From positions 124,001 to 188,000 of the forward strand of contig NZ_CP043653.1 in NCBI RefSeq assembly GCF_014217685.1: 64,000 bases of DNA, written 5' to 3'. Positions 35,969 through 45,625 of this stretch are shown piece by piece. The translations under genes were made by a program, and so were the position numbers. How positions within the stretch are numbered: position 1 is the first letter of the stretch; each line of letters begins with the position of its first letter. The notes under the pieces are model-generated. The model was given only the letters and a program-made list of their open reading frames with translations. It did not search any database and was not told the DNA's origin. The DNA comes from Glaciihabitans sp. INWT7 (GTDB lineage: Bacteria > Actinomycetota > Actinomycetes > Actinomycetales > Microbacteriaceae).

Positions 35969-36858
35969 CGACAACAACACGCGCCGAGGCACGGGGACGG
36001 GTGGAGGCGCCCCGACGGTCACGGCAGGGGCACGCCGGCATGGTGGGCGGGGCGGTGTCGAAGTACGTCATCCTCACCGTGGCGAGCGCCATCACGTTGC
36101 TCCCCCTCGTCGTGCTGGTCATCACCGCTTTCAAGACGAAACGTGAGTTCGCCACGACCGGGCCCCTACAGCTGCCGAAGGACTGGTTCAATTTCAGCAA
36201 CTTCGTGACGGCGTTCACCGACGGCAACATGGCGGTGGGTTTCCGGAACACGACCTTCGTGCTCATCGTCTCCCTATTCGGCACGATCGTGATCGGGTCG
36301 ATGACGGCCTACGCCGTGGATCGCTTCGAGTTCCGTTTCAAGAAGGTGGTGATCGGGCTCTTCTTGGTCGCGACCCTCGTTCCCAGCGTCACGACACAGG
36401 TCGCGACGTTCCAGATCGTCAACGGCCTCGGCCTGTATGACAGCCTGTGGTCGCTGATTGCGCTCAACCTCGGCACCGACATCATCTCGATCTACATCTT
36501 CGTGCAGTTCATGCAGTCGATCCCGAAGGATGTGGATGAGGCGGCGATGCTCGACGGCGCCAACAAGTTCACCATCTACTGGCGGGTCATCCTGCCGCTG
36601 CTGAAGCCCGCGATCGCCACTGTGGTGATCATCAAGGGCATCGCCATCTACAACGAGTTCTACCAGGCGTTCCTCTACGCCCCGTCTCCGGAGAACGCGA
36701 TGATCTCCACGGCGCTGTTCGCATTCAAAGGGCCGTACGGCTCGCAGTGGCAGATCATCTCGGCAGGGGCACTGCTGGTGATCATCCCGACGCTCGTCAT
36801 CTTCCTCGTACTCCAACGATTCATCTACAACGGGTTCACCCAGGGGGCAACCAAATGA
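35965..36858 (+). CDS. CUT1 sugar ABC transporter permease (MalG-like)
   Basis: The 297-residue permease starts at the ATG at 35965, overlapping the previous stop by 4 bp. Its six-helix pattern and the coupling loop VDEAAMLDGANKFTIYWRVI are typical, followed by LPLLKPAIATVVIIKGIAIY. It pairs with the MalF-like subunit. It overlaps the beta-mannosidase start by 4 bp, tying uptake to hydrolysis. Confidence 0.9.
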   Translation: MTTTTRAEARGRVEAPRRSRQGHAGMVGGAVSKYVILTVASAITLLPLVVLVITAFKTKREFATTGPLQLPKDWFNFSNFVTAFTDGNMAVGFRNTTFVLIVSLFGTIVIGSMTAYAVDRFEFRFKKVVIGLFLVATLVPSVTTQVATFQIVNGLGLYDSLWSLIALNLGTDIISIYIFVQFMQSIPKDVDEAAMLDGANKFTIYWRVILPLLKPAIATVVIIKGIAIYNEFYQAFLYAPSPENAMISTALFAFKGPYGSQWQIISAGALLVIIPTLVIFLVLQRFIYNGFTQGATK

Positions 36859-39344
36859 GCAGCACCACCACGAGTGTGGCGACCACCACCGGCGCGGGAT
36901 CGAAGGCTACCCGGCAGCTCCATGACGGCTGGACCGCGCGCGCCGTCGCGGGTCCGGCGCCCGAACAGATCACGGGTCGAACCGTCGCGGCCACCGTGCC
37001 CGGAAGCATTCACACCGACCTGCTCGCGGCCGGCCTCATCGCCGACACCTACCTCGACGACCACGAACGGCTGCAGGCCTGGATCGGCGCCTGCGACTGG
37101 GAATACCGCACGACATTCGACTGGAATGACGAGGGCTTCGATCACGTGGAGCTGGTGTTCGAGGGCATCGACACCGTCGCCCGGGTCGAGCTCAACGGTT
37201 CGGTCATCGCCGAGACACGCAACATGCACCGCACCTACCGCGAATCCGTGCGGTCGCTGTTGCGCGAGGGGGAGAACGAGCTCACGGTCACCTTCGCCTC
37301 CCCGGTGAGGTACGCAGATCGCGAGAGCCTCGAGCAGGGTTACCGCCCGCACGTCAACCACCATCCGTACAACTCGATCCGCAAGATGGCCTGCAGCTTC
37401 GGGTGGGACTGGGGGCCGGATACCGCGACGGTCGGTCTCTGGCGTCCGGTCACCCTGCAGAGCTGGTCGGGCGCCCGGCTCGACTCCGTGCGGCCGACGG
37501 TCTCGATGGAGGGAACCGACGGCGTCGCCACGGTCCGACTGGAGATCGCCGGAGCGGCGACCACCGTGTGCTCTGCGCACGTGAGCGTGGGCACCGTGTC
37601 CGCCACCGTGCGCTTCGAGCCGGGAGAGTCGGTCGTCGAAGCCAGGATCGTGGTGCCGGATGCCGAGCGCTGGTGGCCGATCGGCCACGGCGAGCATCCG
37701 CTCTACGACCTCGATGTGGTGCTCGAGGACGACGGGGTCGAACTCGACTCGTGGCACGGCCGCCTCGGATTCCGTACCGTGAGCATCGACACGACACCGG
37801 ACGAATCTGGCACCCCCTTCACGATCCTGGTGAACGATCGCCCGATCTACATCAAGGGCGCCAACTGGATCCCCGACGACGCCTTCGTGCACCGGGTGGA
37901 CCGCGCGCGGTACGAGGAGCGCATCCTGCAGGCCTCGAGCGCGAACATCAACCTGCTGCGGGTCTGGGGAGGAGGCATCTACGAGAGCGACGACTTCTAC
38001 GACGTCTGCGACGAGCATGGCATGCTCTCGTGGCAGGACTTCCTCTTCGCCTGCGCCGCCTACTCCGAGGAGGAGCCGATGCGGTCCGAGGTCGAGGCCG
38101 AGGCGAGGGACAACATCGTGCGACTGATGCCCCACCCGAGCCTGGTGATCTGGAACGGCAGCAACGAGAACATCTGGGGCTACCAGGAGTGGGGCTGGGA
38201 GAAGCGGCTCGGCGATCGCAGCTGGGGGCTCGGGTACTACCTCGACCTCTTGCCCTCGCTTCTCGCCGAACTCGACCCCTCCCGCGCGTACACGCCGAGC
38301 AGCCCCTTCTCGCCGACCGACGAGCACTATCCGAACGACCCGGCGCATGGTTCCGTGCACCTCTGGGAGCTCTGGAATCGGCAGGACTATCCCCATTACC
38401 GCGACCACAATCCGCGGTTCGTGGGAGAGTTCGGCTGGCAGGGACCGCCGACCTGGTCGACCATGACCCGGTCGCTGTCGGACTCCCCGCTGACCCCGGA
38501 GTCTCCCGGGATGCTGATTCATCAGAAGGCGCAGGACGGCAACGTCAAGCTCATCGACGGGCTGGTCACCCACCTTCCGCTGCCGGACGACATCGACGAT
38601 TGGCATTGGGCCATGTCGCTCAACCAGGCGGTCGCCGTACAGACCGGCATCGAGCACTTCCGTTCGCTCGCGCCGACCTGCATGGGCTCGATCGTCTGGC
38701 AACTCAACGACTGCTGGCCCGTCACCTCGTGGGCGGCCGTCGACGGGGATGGTCGCCCGAAGCCCTTGCTCTATGCGATCAAACACGCCTACGAGGACCG
38801 GATGCTCAGCTTCCAGCCCCGCGGCGAGGCGATCATCGCCAGCGCGTCCAACGACACCGACGAGCCCTGGTCGGGCAGCGCGGTCGTGCGCCGCCTGCGG
38901 TTCGATGGCACGGAGCTCGCCTCGACCGCCGTCGCTGTCGACGCGCCGCCGCGCACGACCGCGACGATTCACGTGGATTCCACCGTGACGACTCCGGATG
39001 ACGTGGCATCCGAGCTGCTCGAGGTGACGCTCGGTGGCCGACGAGCCTTCTGGTTCTTCGCCGAATACCGCGATTCCCGTCTCGAGGCACCGCAGCTCAC
39101 CGTCGCCGCGACCTCCGTCGCGGGTGGATACGCCGTCACCGTGACCGCCGCGAACCTCGTGCGCGACCTGGCGCTGCTCGTCGACAAGCTCGATGGCGAC
39201 GCCAGAGTGGACGACCAGCTCATCACCCTTCTCCCCGGGGAGAGCGTGACCGTGGCCGTTACCACCGAAGCCCGGATCGACGATTCCGCCTGGTCCCAGC
39301 CGACGGTGCTGCGCAGTGCGAACCAGCTCGTGGCCGCCTCATGA
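36855..39344 (+). CDS. Glycoside hydrolase family 2, beta-mannosidase-type
   Basis: The 829-residue enzyme has the GH2 order: sugar-binding jelly roll, Ig-like domains, TIM barrel and C-terminal beta domains. CSFGWDWGPDTATVGLWRPV and VWGGGIYESDDFYDVCDEHG are beta-mannosidase hallmarks. The acid/base Glu is in IWNGSNENIWG (Glu438) and the nucleophile in FVGEFGWQGPP (Glu525). There is no signal peptide, so it acts on imported oligosaccharides. The ATG at 36855 overlaps the permease stop by 4 bp. It should release mannose from non-reducing ends of beta-mannosides; activity on other beta-glycosides cannot be excluded. Confidence 0.9.
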   Translation: MSSTTTSVATTTGAGSKATRQLHDGWTARAVAGPAPEQITGRTVAATVPGSIHTDLLAAGLIADTYLDDHERLQAWIGACDWEYRTTFDWNDEGFDHVELVFEGIDTVARVELNGSVIAETRNMHRTYRESVRSLLREGENELTVTFASPVRYADRESLEQGYRPHVNHHPYNSIRKMACSFGWDWGPDTATVGLWRPVTLQSWSGARLDSVRPTVSMEGTDGVATVRLEIAGAATTVCSAHVSVGTVSATVRFEPGESVVEARIVVPDAERWWPIGHGEHPLYDLDVVLEDDGVELDSWHGRLGFRTVSIDTTPDESGTPFTILVNDRPIYIKGANWIPDDAFVHRVDRARYEERILQASSANINLLRVWGGGIYESDDFYDVCDEHGMLSWQDFLFACAAYSEEEPMRSEVEAEARDNIVRLMPHPSLVIWNGSNENIWGYQEWGWEKRLGDRSWGLGYYLDLLPSLLAELDPSRAYTPSSPFSPTDEHYPNDPAHGSVHLWELWNRQDYPHYRDHNPRFVGEFGWQGPPTWSTMTRSLSDSPLTPESPGMLIHQKAQDGNVKLIDGLVTHLPLPDDIDDWHWAMSLNQAVAVQTGIEHFRSLAPTCMGSIVWQLNDCWPVTSWAAVDGDGRPKPLLYAIKHAYEDRMLSFQPRGEAIIASASNDTDEPWSGSAVVRRLRFDGTELASTAVAVDAPPRTTATIHVDSTVTTPDDVASELLEVTLGGRRAFWFFAEYRDSRLEAPQLTVAATSVAGGYAVTVTAANLVRDLALLVDKLDGDARVDDQLITLLPGESVTVAVTTEARIDDSAWSQPTVLRSANQLVAAS

Positions 39345-40288
39345 CCGAGGTGAAGACGGAGCAGTTCTGCGGTATGACCTGGGGATGGACCGGCGTGCGT
39401 GGCACCTGGGCGACGGCGGAGGCAGAGGACTCGCTGTCCAAGCTGGTCGACCTCAACGTCAACTGGGTCGGGATCGCATTCGGTGCGCTGCAGGCGACTG
39501 CCCAGTCCACCGAGATCCGCTTCGGAGACGAGCCGACGGTCACCGATGACGAGGTGCGCTGGGCCATCCGCGAGTCGAAGACCCGCGGACTCAAGGTCTG
39601 CCTGAAGCCCGTGGTGAATGTGGCCGATGGCACCTGGCGTGCCTTCATCGGTTTCTTCGATGAGGAAGTGCCGGGCGAGCCGAGCTGGGCCGAGTGGTTC
39701 GCCTCCTTCACCCGGTTCGTGGTGCACTACGCCCGCATCGCCGAAGAGGAGGGCTGCGAGATGCTCTGCGTCGGCTGCGAGATGGTGCAGACCGATAAAA
39801 GGGAATCCGAGTGGCGTGCCCTCATCGCAGCCGTACGCGCCGTCTACGGCGGACTCGTCACCTACAACTGCGACAAGTACCAGGAAGACAGGGTGACCTG
39901 GTGGGACGCCGTCGACATCATCTCATCGAGCGGCTACTACCCGCTCGGGGATTGGGATGCCCAGCTCGACCGCATCGCACCCGTCGTCGAGAGTGCCGGT
40001 AAGCCGTTCTTCTTCATGGAATCCGGATGCCCGAGCAGGGTCGGATCGGCCGCCCGGCCGAACGACTGGACGCTCGAGGGCGCCGTCTCAGGTGCGGAGC
40101 AGGCCGAGTGGTACCGTGACGCCTTCGACACCTGTGCGAAGCGTCCCTGGGTGCAGGGCTTCATGCTCTGGGACTGGCCACCGCGCCTCTACGCCCTCGA
40201 AGACGCGGCGAGCGACGACGACTACTGCGTCTACGGCAAGCCGGCGGAAGACTTCGTGCGCGAGCACTACGCGCTGCGGCGCCAATGA
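39341..40288 (+). CDS. GH113-like glycoside hydrolase (beta-mannanase type)
   Basis: The 315-residue TIM-barrel protein resembles GH113 endo-beta-1,4-mannanases. It shows GMTWGWTGVRGTW at the first strand, NWVGIAFGALQ, KVCLKPVVNV, the acid/base Glu in CVGCEMVQ (Glu147), GYYPLGDWD and the nucleophile in FFFMESGCPSR (Glu227). It has no signal peptide, so it would trim imported mannooligosaccharides. The start overlaps the GH2 stop by 4 bp, which supports joint action on the same substrate. GH family is by motif; a related GH clan A family is the alternative. Confidence 0.8.
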   Translation: MTEVKTEQFCGMTWGWTGVRGTWATAEAEDSLSKLVDLNVNWVGIAFGALQATAQSTEIRFGDEPTVTDDEVRWAIRESKTRGLKVCLKPVVNVADGTWRAFIGFFDEEVPGEPSWAEWFASFTRFVVHYARIAEEEGCEMLCVGCEMVQTDKRESEWRALIAAVRAVYGGLVTYNCDKYQEDRVTWWDAVDIISSSGYYPLGDWDAQLDRIAPVVESAGKPFFFMESGCPSRVGSAARPNDWTLEGAVSGAEQAEWYRDAFDTCAKRPWVQGFMLWDWPPRLYALEDAASDDDYCVYGKPAEDFVREHYALRRQ

Positions 40289-40301
40289 TCACCGCATCGC
40301 C

Positions 40302-42059
40302 GTGACCGAGCGGCGCACTACCGGGGCCGATGCCGCGCGCCCCGGCCGCACCCTGCTCGGGTGGTTGAGACCGTTCCGTCTGCGCATCCTGCTGTCGATG
40401 CTCGTCTTCGGCATCAAAGACAGCCCGCAGTGGGTGCTTCCCGTGATCACCGCCTCGGTGATCGACATCGTGGTGTCTCACGGCCGCCCGCAGCAGCTGT
40501 TCTGGCTGTTGGGGGTTGCGTTGGTGATCCTCGTGCAGAATTTCCCGACCAATATCGTCTTCGTCACGCTCTACATGGGCAGCGTTCGACAGCTCGCCGT
40601 GGACATCCGCAACCGCCTGACCCACCAGTTGCAGGAGCTCACGATCGGGTATCACTCCCGTGCGAGTTCGTCGATCATCCAGACCAAGATCATCCGGGAT
40701 GTGGAGAACATCGAGTTGATGATGCAGCAGACGGCTCAGACGGGGTTCTCCGCATTCTTCGTACTCGCCGGCGCGATCGTGGTCACGGCCCTGCGGGTGC
40801 CGGCATTCGTGCCGGTCTTCTTCATCGCGGTGCCGGTCGCGGCGCTGCTCGTGAGGGGGCTGCGACGCCGGTCGAATGCGCGGAACGAGCAGTTCCGCCA
40901 CACCGTCGAGCACCTCTCTGCGCGGGTGGGCGAGATGTCGACCCTGATGCCCATCACCCGCGCTCACGGTCTCGAATCGGATGCCGCGGATCGGGTCGGT
41001 CGCAGCGCCGAGGGCGTGCGTGACGCCGGCCTGAAGCTCGACAGGCTGAACGGGTCGTTCGGTGCCCTCAGCTGGATCTCCTATCAGTCGCTCGGCGTGC
41101 TGTGCCTCACCGGCGCCGCGCTCGCTTCCCTCACCGGTTTCATCGCGATCACGCCCGGCGAGGTGGTGCTGCTCAGCACCTACTTCACGATCCTCACCGG
41201 CAGCATCGTCGCGCTGCTATCTCTCGCCCCGATCATCACGCGAGGGATCGAGTCGGTGAAGTCCATCTGCGAGGTGCTCGAGGAGCCAGACGTCGAGGCG
41301 AACAGCGGCAAGGCGGCGGTGTCGTCTCTCGACGGGGACCTCCGCCTGGAGAACGTGGGGTTCGAGCATTCGGACGGCGTTCGACCGGTGCTCTCCGGCA
41401 TCGATCTCCACATCCGACGGGGGGAGACCATCGCCTTCGTGGGTCCGTCCGGTTCGGGCAAGTCCACGCTGCTCAACCTCGTACTGGGGTTTCTGCGCCC
41501 GACAGAGGGCCGCATCCTCTTCGACGGCCGCGACATGGCCGAAATCGACATGCGCACCCTGCGGGCGTTCGTGGCGGTGGTACCCCAGGAATCGGTGCTC
41601 TTCGAGGGCTCCGTGCGGGAGAACATCACCCACGGCCTGGTGGGCGCCAGCGACGAAGAGGTGCGTCAGGCCCTCGCCGATGCGAATGCGACGGAGATCG
41701 TGGCCGACATGCCCGAGGGGTGGGACACGATCGTCGGCGAGCGCGGATCCCGGCTCTCGGGCGGCCAGCGCCAGCGCTTCGCGATCGCGCGTGCTCTCAT
41801 CCGCGACCCGCGCATCCTGCTGCTGGACGAGGCGACCTCTGCTCTCGACGGCGAGTCGGAGCGGCTCGTGCAGCAGGCGCTCCAGCGGCTGATCGGGGGT
41901 CGGACCACCCTCATCGTCGCGCACCGGCTCTCGACCATCCGCTCTGCCGACCGCATCGTGGTGCTCGACCACGGTCACATCGCCGAGGTGGGCTCGCACG
42001 ACGAGTTGCTCGCCCTGGATGGCCGGTACCGGCAGCTGGTCGAGGCGCAGGCTCAATGA
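40302..42059 (+). CDS. ABC half-transporter (exporter type, fused membrane and ATPase domains)
   Basis: The 585-residue protein has an exporter-type six-helix membrane domain (about residues 20-310) and a C-terminal ATPase: Walker A VGPSGSGKSTLLNLVLG, signature RLSGGQRQRFAIARAL, Walker B ILLLDEATSAL and H-loop IVAHRLSTIRSADR. I chose GTG at 40302, 13 bp after the GH113-like stop; no strong ribosome site is visible, and an ATG at 40286 gives only a six-codon frame. Exporter-type ABC proteins are unusual inside a sugar-uptake operon. It cannot supply the missing CUT1 ATPase because its ATPase is fused. It may export a glycan or toxic by-product. Confidence 0.85.
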   Translation: MTERRTTGADAARPGRTLLGWLRPFRLRILLSMLVFGIKDSPQWVLPVITASVIDIVVSHGRPQQLFWLLGVALVILVQNFPTNIVFVTLYMGSVRQLAVDIRNRLTHQLQELTIGYHSRASSSIIQTKIIRDVENIELMMQQTAQTGFSAFFVLAGAIVVTALRVPAFVPVFFIAVPVAALLVRGLRRRSNARNEQFRHTVEHLSARVGEMSTLMPITRAHGLESDAADRVGRSAEGVRDAGLKLDRLNGSFGALSWISYQSLGVLCLTGAALASLTGFIAITPGEVVLLSTYFTILTGSIVALLSLAPIITRGIESVKSICEVLEEPDVEANSGKAAVSSLDGDLRLENVGFEHSDGVRPVLSGIDLHIRRGETIAFVGPSGSGKSTLLNLVLGFLRPTEGRILFDGRDMAEIDMRTLRAFVAVVPQESVLFEGSVRENITHGLVGASDEEVRQALADANATEIVADMPEGWDTIVGERGSRLSGGQRQRFAIARALIRDPRILLLDEATSALDGESERLVQQALQRLIGGRTTLIVAHRLSTIRSADRIVVLDHGHIAEVGSHDELLALDGRYRQLVEAQAQ

Positions 42060-42108
42060 GTGCGGTGGCCAGCGACACCACGCGAGCGACAGCCAACGGA
42101 GGAACAGG

Positions 42109-43458
42109 ATGACCACTCTCGACATTCTCGAGTTCGGCGCCATCGGCGACGGAATCACCAACGATGCGGCGGCGGTCCAGGCGGCGATCGACGCCTGTGC
42201 CGCCTCGGGGGGCGGCAGAGTGCTCGTGCCGAGTGGTCGTGTATTCGTGATCGGCTCGATCATGTTGAAGAGTGACGTCGAGCTGCACCTCGAGCGCGGC
42301 GCTGTGCTTGACGGCAGCCCGCGGGCCGAGGATTACACCGAGCGCTTCCGGGTCTCCGCCCTGTCGAGCGGGCAGATCTCCGACGACAGCGAGCAGACCT
42401 ACATCCTGATCGGAGCGCGGGATGCCCACAACATCGCCATCACCGGCGCGGGAACGGTGCGCGGCGGCGGTCGGCACTTCATCGAATCCGACACTGGCTA
42501 CATCTACCGCTGCCCCAATACCCGGCCATTCACCGTGTTCTTCATCCACTGTGAGGACGTGACGCTTCGTGACGCCACCTTCACCGACGCCGGACTCTTG
42601 TGCATCCGTCTTACCGGTGTCGACCGGGCCGTGATCTCGGGAATCCGCATCGACACCGATCTCAAGTATCCGAACGTCGACGGAATCGATCTGGACCGTT
42701 GCCGGCAGGTGCGCATCAGCGATTGCGAGATCTCCAGCGGTGATGATGCGATTTCTCTCAAGACCTGCGAGGAATTCCCCGAGTACGGCCCGACGGAAGA
42801 CATCGTGATCACGAACTGCACGCTGCAGTCCACCTCGAGCGCAATCGTGGTCGGGGTGGATGCCGTGTCGGACATTCGCAACGTGGTGGTGTCGAACTGC
42901 GTGATCCGCTCCTCCCATCGCGGTCTCTCGGTGAACCTCGGGCAGGAGGGCGACTTCGAGAACATCCTGTTCAGCGACTGCATCGTGGAGACTCGCCATT
43001 TCGCCGAGGACTGGTGGGGGCATGGCGAACCGATCTACGTCTCGGCCTACCCCTGGCACGATCGGGTCGGCCAGATCCGTAACGTGCGGTTTCGCAACAT
43101 CCTTGCCCGCAGCGAGACGGGGGTCTACATCTCCGCATCCGGCGCCGACCGCATCCGCGGCGTCGTGCTCGAGAACGTGCGCGTCGAACTCGACCGCTGG
43201 TCGTCTTGGCCGGGCGGCGAATACGATCGGCGTCCGTTCGACAGCGGAACGGACCTCTACCCCCACCGCATCAGCGGCTTCCACATCGACACGGCCACGG
43301 ATGTCACCCTGCGGGGGTGCGAGGTGGTCTGGGGCAGCCGGCCGGAGGAGTTCTCTCATGCCGTCGAGGCGATCGATGTCGACGGGCTCGATATCGAAGG
43401 TTTCCGGGGTATCGGGGCCCACCCCGACGACGAGGCGATTCGGGTGCACCGGCGATAG
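42109..43458 (+). CDS. Glycoside hydrolase family 28-like right-handed beta-helix protein
   Basis: The 449-residue protein begins LEFGAIGDGITNDAAAVQAA, the usual entry of pectate-lyase/GH28 beta-helix enzymes. The GH28 active-site pattern is visible as PNVDGIDLDRC, SSGDDAISLK and SSHRGLSVNLG, with two Asp in GDD as candidate catalysts. There is no signal peptide, so it would act on imported oligosaccharides such as oligogalacturonides or rhamnosyl-uronides. GGAGG lies 8 bases before the ATG at 42109. It lies 49 bp after the ABC gene. Its place in a mannoside operon hints at a heteropolysaccharide substrate. Confidence 0.8.
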   Translation: MTTLDILEFGAIGDGITNDAAAVQAAIDACAASGGGRVLVPSGRVFVIGSIMLKSDVELHLERGAVLDGSPRAEDYTERFRVSALSSGQISDDSEQTYILIGARDAHNIAITGAGTVRGGGRHFIESDTGYIYRCPNTRPFTVFFIHCEDVTLRDATFTDAGLLCIRLTGVDRAVISGIRIDTDLKYPNVDGIDLDRCRQVRISDCEISSGDDAISLKTCEEFPEYGPTEDIVITNCTLQSTSSAIVVGVDAVSDIRNVVVSNCVIRSSHRGLSVNLGQEGDFENILFSDCIVETRHFAEDWWGHGEPIYVSAYPWHDRVGQIRNVRFRNILARSETGVYISASGADRIRGVVLENVRVELDRWSSWPGGEYDRRPFDSGTDLYPHRISGFHIDTATDVTLRGCEVVWGSRPEEFSHAVEAIDVDGLDIEGFRGIGAHPDDEAIRVHRR

Positions 43459-43582
43459 AGTTCGGGCGGTCGCCCCTGTCTCGCCGAATCGCCGCGATCT
43501 CGCGGCGTTTCGACTCTCGGTGCGCGGACGCCCTGCGCTCTACACTGGAGCACCCGAGAATCGCTCGCTGCAAGGAGTTCCG

Positions 43583-44455
43583 ATGGTCCAGTTCACCGCC
43601 ACGCGACAGGAGCGCACCTTCGTCGACTCGGACGGCGTGACGATCCACTTCTTCCACTGGAAGGTGGGCAAGCCGATCGGCGTCGTGCAGATCGCCCATG
43701 GGCTCGGGGAGTATGCGGCGCGATACGAGGAGCTCGCGCAGCGGCTCGTCGCTTCCGGCTACTCCGTCTATGCGGATGACCACCGTGGACACGGACAGAC
43801 CGGCCTCGAGCAGTGGGGCGGAGATCGCTCCCAGCTCGGCAAGCTCGGACCGGGGGGCATCCGCTCCACCATCCGTTCGGTGCGGGAGTTGCTTCCGATC
43901 ATCAGGCACGAGAATGAGGGGCTTCCGCTCGCGCTGCTCGGGCACAGCTGGGGCTCGCTCATCGCGCAGTCGATCGTCAATGAGCACGCTGACGACTACG
44001 AGGCCCTGATTCTCACGGGCACCGCTTACCGCACCCTCATCCACATGAACGGTGGAGATCTGGCGAAGAAGCATGCCCATCTCGGCACCACCGGGTACGA
44101 ATGGCTGAGCCGCGACCCGTCGGTCGGGCAGGCCTTCCTCGACGATCCCCTCACGTTCAAGGCGAATGGCATGAAACTCTTTGGCGTGATGGACAGCCTT
44201 CGCCTGCTCGGTCGCCCGGCGAAGAATCTTGCCCGGGACATCCCGGTGCTCATCATGATCGGAAGTGAAGACACCCTCGGCGGAGCGAAGAGCGTCGAAT
44301 TGCTGGCTCACGAATACCTCACCCGGTCGAAGCTCAGCGATGTGAAGTTGATCATCTACACGGATGCCCGGCACGAGGTCTTCAACGAGATCAACCGCGA
44401 AGAGGTCTTCGCCGACACTATCGAGTGGCTGAAAACCCACCTCGCGCCCGAGTAG
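43583..44455 (+). CDS. Alpha/beta hydrolase (monoacylglycerol lipase / lysophospholipase-like)
   Basis: The 290-residue hydrolase starts at the ATG at 43583 behind AAGGAG. The oxyanion and fold cues are QIAHGLGEYAARYEELAQRL and DDHRGHGQTG, with the nucleophile Ser in LLGHSWGSLIAQS, the Asp in IMIGSEDTLGG and the His in TDARHEVFNEI. The arrangement matches Hydrolase_4 family monoacylglycerol lipases. There is no signal peptide. A TACACT hexamer lies about 35 bases upstream and may be its own -10, so it is probably transcribed alone. The substrate is unproven. Confidence 0.85.
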   Translation: MVQFTATRQERTFVDSDGVTIHFFHWKVGKPIGVVQIAHGLGEYAARYEELAQRLVASGYSVYADDHRGHGQTGLEQWGGDRSQLGKLGPGGIRSTIRSVRELLPIIRHENEGLPLALLGHSWGSLIAQSIVNEHADDYEALILTGTAYRTLIHMNGGDLAKKHAHLGTTGYEWLSRDPSVGQAFLDDPLTFKANGMKLFGVMDSLRLLGRPAKNLARDIPVLIMIGSEDTLGGAKSVELLAHEYLTRSKLSDVKLIIYTDARHEVFNEINREEVFADTIEWLKTHLAPE

Positions 44456-44515
44456 CCCCCACCCGAGCGAGGCGCGCGGCCCTAGGCTGGAATCCGCGCG
44501 ACGAAAGGCACAGCA

Positions 44516-45565
44516 ATGCACGGTGAGTACAAGGTCCCCGGCGGCAAGCTCGTGGTCGTCGACCTCGACGTGATCGACCACCGCATCGCCAACTTCCGCC
44601 TCGCCGGAGACTTCTTCCTCGAGCCGGATGATGCGCTCGCCCTGATCAACGACGCCGTCAACGGTCTCGCAGAAGACAGCGACGCCTCCACGATCTCGTT
44701 CGCGGTGCAGGGCGCACTGCCCGACGACGTGATGATGCTCGGATTCTCGCCGGATGCGGTTGCGGTCGCCGTGCGGCGCTCGCTCGCCCGGGCCACCAGC
44801 TGGACCGACTACGACTGGCAGCTCATCCACGGTGCCGCCTATCCGCCCGTGCTGCAGATGGCGATAGACCAGGTTCTCTCTGAGGAGGTCGGGGCCGGTC
44901 GCCGCAAGCCGACATTGCGCATCTGGGAGTGGAACGAGCCCGGGGTGGTGATCGGCAGCTTCCAGTCGGTGAAGAATGAGGTCGATCTCGAGAACGCGGC
45001 GAAGTACGGTTTCCAGGTGGTTCGTCGCGTCAGCGGCGGGGGTGCCATGTTCATGGAGGCCGGATCGGTCATCACGTATTCGATCTACGCACCGACGGAC
45101 CTCGTGCACGGCATGACCTTCGCCGACTCCTATGCCTTTCTCGACGAGTGGGTCATCACCGCACTCAAATCGCTGGGGATCGACGCCTCCTACCAGCCGC
45201 TCAACGACATCACGAGCCCGAGCGGCAAGATCGGCGGAGCCGCCCAGAAGCGACTGGGCACCGGAGCGGTGCTGCACCACGTGACCATGAGCTACGACAT
45301 GGATGGCGACCGCATGGTGGAGGTGCTGCGCATCGGCCGCGAGAAGATGAGCGACAAGGGCACGAAGAGCGCGAACAAGCGCGTCGATCCGCTGCGCAGC
45401 CAGACCGGACTCAGCCGGGCCCAGATCATCGAGCGCATGGAGCAGACCTTCACTCGGCTGTACGGCGCGACCGCGGACGACGTCACTGCCGACGAGCTCG
45501 CCCGCGCACAGCAGCTCGTGGAGGAGAAATTCGCGACGGATGACTGGCTCTACCGGGTGCCGTGA
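44516..45565 (+). CDS. lplA: Lipoate-protein ligase A-like protein with N-terminal accessory domain
   Basis: The 349-residue protein joins a small N-terminal domain (residues about 1-95, like the accessory domain of bipartite lipoate ligases) to a C-terminal BPL/LplA catalytic domain. The latter has LRIWEWNEPGVVIGSFQS, VVRRVSGGGAMFMEAGSVIT and the catalytic Lys in SGKIGGAAQKRL. LplA enzymes activate lipoate with ATP and attach it to E2 or GcvH proteins. Domain order is accessory first, the reverse of Escherichia coli LplA. GAAAGG precedes the ATG. Lipoate versus octanoate preference is not evident. Confidence 0.85.
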   Translation: MHGEYKVPGGKLVVVDLDVIDHRIANFRLAGDFFLEPDDALALINDAVNGLAEDSDASTISFAVQGALPDDVMMLGFSPDAVAVAVRRSLARATSWTDYDWQLIHGAAYPPVLQMAIDQVLSEEVGAGRRKPTLRIWEWNEPGVVIGSFQSVKNEVDLENAAKYGFQVVRRVSGGGAMFMEAGSVITYSIYAPTDLVHGMTFADSYAFLDEWVITALKSLGIDASYQPLNDITSPSGKIGGAAQKRLGTGAVLHHVTMSYDMDGDRMVEVLRIGREKMSDKGTKSANKRVDPLRSQTGLSRAQIIERMEQTFTRLYGATADDVTADELARAQQLVEEKFATDDWLYRVP

Positions 45566-45625
45566 TTCGCCGATATCCGCCTCAAGGATGACTCCTTCCG
45601 CCGGAGCGTCCCGTAACCTTGAGGG

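Noticed and set aside
40286-40306. ATG start for the ABC half-transporter at 40286
   Set aside because: That frame reads only six codons before a stop; the transporter frame is entered at GTG 40302.
45579-45622. CCTCAAGG/CCTTGAGG inverted repeat before the small membrane protein as a regulatory hairpin
   Set aside because: The arms are 8 bases with a loop of about 27 bases and overlap the candidate promoter; it may be chance.
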